NCBI GenBank assembly: GCA_016718875.1
Contig: JADKBL010000003.1
Span: forward strand, 186,001 to 250,000
Origin: Bacteroidota bacterium
GTDB taxonomy: Bacteria; Bacteroidota; Bacteroidia; Bacteroidales; VadinHA17
DNA length: 64,000 nt
Reading direction: 5' to 3'
Shown here: positions 61,806-64,000 of the stretch, piece by piece
How positions within the stretch are numbered: the first letter of the stretch is position 1
Layout: each line of letters starts with the position of its first letter
Made by a program: the position numbers and the translations under genes
The notes under the pieces: generated by a model
Database searches by the model: none
What the model saw: only the letters and a program-made list of their open reading frames with translations
Told to the model about the DNA's origin: nothing

Positions 61806-64000
61806 TCAGAATGATTTTATAATAATCTCTTCACCTTTTTTAGTATCCCTGACAATTTCACCTTCCGGTGTCACAATAGTGAGCTTATTTCCGGCCTCAC
61901 TTATTATTCTCACATTTTCGATTTTGCCGTTTCTCATTCTGGCACTTATCAGGAAAGCACCGGCAGCCCTCAGGTTATGAAACTCAGCATCCTTTTCTGC
62001 GGGCCACTTCGGGAAGAGACGGATACTCCCGTTGTAGCTCTGCATCAGGCATTCATTGATGACGACAGGAAGTGCAAAGTTTTCGAACCACACACCCATA
62101 TGATCCATGAAGCCATAATTCCCGAAATCGTTATACCTGCCATGAACCTGCATTGCCCGATCGGCTGCAGTTCCATTTGGAAGAAGCGAATAGTTTATCT
62201 GTCTCTTGAATTTTTCAAGGTCAAGCATTCCAATCCTGGCTGCCTGCAGGTTCTTAAATACAAGATCATTGCCCCCTTCATTCTGCTGATTAAGAAATGT
62301 ATTTTTCACAAGTTCAATCGTTTCCGGATCGGAATGAAGTCCATGATCCTCTCCCGGGAAAACCGATATCAGGGCATTTGGGACATTGTAAACTACCTGG
62401 TCGTGCTCACCCGGTACTGATACTATCACCTTCCCGAATTTTGACGACTGAGCTGTGGGGTATTCCGGGAAATTGGCAAGTATATCAGTTACATCGGAAA
62501 GAAGGGAAGCCTCAGTCTCCTTAAGTTCAAGGACTTTTACCGCTTCCAGGTATGCTTTGAAGATGAATTTTATAAGAGTGAGATCGACTGTGCAATCATA
62601 GTTGTACTTAAATCCGGGCCTCAGTGCATACAGCTCAGGTGGGATTGTGGGGAATACATGGTACTTTTCATCGTTCCACTGCGGACCCCTGGCTTCCGGT
62701 CTTTTCATATAAGCTACCAGAAACTCAACAGACTCTTTTATTGGCTGATATCCCCTGTTTTTAAGATACTCCTTATCGCCCGAATAGAGATAGTGCCACC
62801 ATAATCCCTGAACTGCCCACGGGGTTTCACAAATTTCCCAGCCCCAATGAGGAACAGGGTATGGATTCATTGTCATATCAACAGGATAACCGGTATGAGG
62901 AAAATATGCCCCCGGAAGGTTATAATACTCCTTTGCCCATCGCCGGCTAACATCCATAAGGAATTCAATAAGGCTGACATAAGAGAGATTCTTTTCAAGA
63001 TGATTGCTTGAGAATGTCACCCAGAAAGGCTGCTGGGTATTGTAATTCATATGATAATCGCCATGCCATGCGGTCCCGATATTATTATAACTCCAGTTGG
63101 CAAAGAGCCCGGGAGTGGTAACACCCTCTTTAACTGCACAATTAAGGAAATAAAGATTGTTATACCAGATCCGTTCAAGGAATTCATCCTGAAGAGCAAC
63201 CCCCGATTTGTTCCAATACTCTTTCCAGATCAGAGTACTCTTTTCAAGAGATGATTCAAAATCCATAACAGCAGGTTCAGGAAGATTATCCGGAACCTCC
63301 GGAAGAGAAGAATTCAATCCCTCCTCAAGAGATACATAGCCGGTAAAACCTGATTTATCAGTGATGGATGCTTCAAGTTTCCCCATGCTCTCCTGGTTAC
63401 CATCCCAGTTTATCCTTGAGGTTTTAACAAGATCTGATTTTACTTTTACTGCCAGTGAAAATGCCTTATCTTTCGGGTGGCCTTTTTTCAGGTCATACTC
63501 ATCCGGTTCCTGGTAAGGAAGAACCTGTCTGAATGAAAGGGCTCCTGCAGTGAGATCTTCCATGTAACTGTAAGCAGGAAATTCCTTAGGTGTTGATGGA
63601 TCTGGCATAACACGTACTCTGTCAAAAATACTTTCAGCAGGATTTCCGTTTTCGTCTGTGAGCCTCATCCAGAGTTTATCACTATTAAGGTCAGTAAACA
63701 GACGGAGTGTTAATTTCTTCTTTTCACTTGTTAAAAGATATACTTCGCACAGACCATTGGAAATATCAAGTTTGTGCCCCAGAAGTTCAGCATTTCTCAG
63801 GTCAAATCCCAAAAGGACAGACCCACATGGAAATGGCCTAGGGTATGGCTTTCTGTAATTTTCGGCTGCCATTATACTGTATTCTGCATACCAGGGATCA
63901 TCAGTCAGAAGTGCCAGAGTATCAGATATTGATTTTACTTTATTGAAGACATAATCAAATGTCTTTACCTTTTCCCTGTTATCCTCAGCTACTCGTATAT
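61806..64000 (-). CDS. GH95-like glycoside hydrolase, 5' end outside window
   Basis: The frame is open to the right edge (731 codons, start not visible; the first Met at 63872 is internal). The helical (alpha/alpha)6 region has GTAWHGDYHMNYNTQQPFW, GWEICETPWAVQGLWWHYLYSGDKEYL and VFPGEDHGLHS. The C-terminal beta part ends with CLMQSYNGSIRLFPKWPAE, a GH95-type signature. GH95 enzymes remove alpha-L-fucose or L-galactose, which would complement the GH29 gene at 39127-40977. The putative catalytic residues could not be assigned with confidence, and a related unclassified family is possible. Confidence 0.75.
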   Translation of the reverse strand, partial: IRVAEDNREKVKTFDYVFNKVKSISDTLALLTDDPWYAEYSIMAAENYRKPYPRPFPCGSVLLGFDLRNAELLGHKLDISNGLCEVYLLTSEKKKLTLRLFTDLNSDKLWMRLTDENGNPAESIFDRVRVMPDPSTPKEFPAYSYMEDLTAGALSFRQVLPYQEPDEYDLKKGHPKDKAFSLAVKVKSDLVKTSRINWDGNQESMGKLEASITDKSGFTGYVSLEEGLNSSLPEVPDNLPEPAVMDFESSLEKSTLIWKEYWNKSGVALQDEFLERIWYNNLYFLNCAVKEGVTTPGLFANWSYNNIGTAWHGDYHMNYNTQQPFWVTFSSNHLEKNLSYVSLIEFLMDVSRRWAKEYYNLPGAYFPHTGYPVDMTMNPYPVPHWGWEICETPWAVQGLWWHYLYSGDKEYLKNRGYQPIKESVEFLVAYMKRPEARGPQWNDEKYHVFPTIPPELYALRPGFKYNYDCTVDLTLIKFIFKAYLEAVKVLELKETEASLLSDVTDILANFPEYPTAQSSKFGKVIVSVPGEHDQVVYNVPNALISVFPGEDHGLHSDPETIELVKNTFLNQQNEGGNDLVFKNLQAARIGMLDLEKFKRQINYSLLPNGTAADRAMQVHGRYNDFGNYGFMDHMGVWFENFALPVVINECLMQSYNGSIRLFPKWPAEKDAEFHNLRAAGAFLISARMRNGKIENVRIISEAGNKLTIVTPEGEIVRDTKKGEEIIIKSF

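Overview
The window is chromosomal DNA of a Bacteroidota bacterium, most likely class Bacteroidia (Bacteroidales/Marinilabiliales-like). The evidence is a Bacteroidota-type division and cell-wall (dcw) cluster, MraY with the long periplasmic-loop insertion usual in the phylum, a glycine-lipid glsA-glsB pair, FtsX-like permease remnants with a permease-prefix domain, a Porin_10-type putative porin, and many secreted glycoside hydrolases with lipoprotein or RR signal peptides. The genus cannot be fixed from the sequence alone.

Layout. 1-493: 3'-truncated MltF-like lytic transglycosylase on the minus strand. 553-18505: a putative porin followed, in reverse, by one near-continuous minus-strand dcw operon: mraZ-rsmH-ftsL-ftsI-murE-mraY-murD-ftsW-murG-murC-ftsQ-ftsA-ftsZ. 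Three 10-bp-spaced MraZ boxes lie upstream of mraZ. 18856-30951: housekeeping genes (glsA-glsB, a long PurF-like amidotransferase, a SPOR protein, a lipoprotein, yebC, miaB, aspS, tadA, a small membrane protein, gdhA). 30955-33444: decayed FtsX/MacB-like ABC permease and its PadR-type regulator, broken by many frameshifts. 33626-36863: dprA, tatD, ansA and tRNA-Ser(GGA), followed by an elaborate nested inverted repeat.

36984 to the right edge is a carbohydrate-catabolism region. On the minus strand: an acetyl-xylan-esterase-like alpha/beta hydrolase, a GH29 fucosidase, two stand-alone ThuA proteins, an 1810-residue multidomain protein (two beta-helices, beta-propeller, ThuA, Ig-like, GH9), a GH5, a TolB-like propeller protein, a frameshifted GH43, a truncated URO-D-like protein and a GH95-like protein running off the edge. 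On the plus strand: an MBL-fold hydrolase, a GH172 (DUF2961) enzyme and a decayed TPR gene.

The most unusual system is a compact six-gene plus-strand operon at 44707-49906. It encodes a whole mannose-family phosphotransferase system: EIIA, EIIB, a fused EIIC-EIID, Enzyme I and HPr, plus a NagB-family sugar-phosphate deaminase with two altered active-site positions. Complete PTS sugar transporters are uncommon in Bacteroidota. The operon encodes a self-contained phosphorelay from PEP to an imported (amino) sugar, next to secreted hydrolases that could supply the sugar. No SusC/SusD pair is present in the window, so the PTS and the hydrolases are not packaged as a classical polysaccharide-utilisation locus here.

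Several short dispersed intergenic repeat families and several broken genes (permease, PadR, TPR, GH43, URO-D) show that the accessory parts are in flux. The dcw block is intact.
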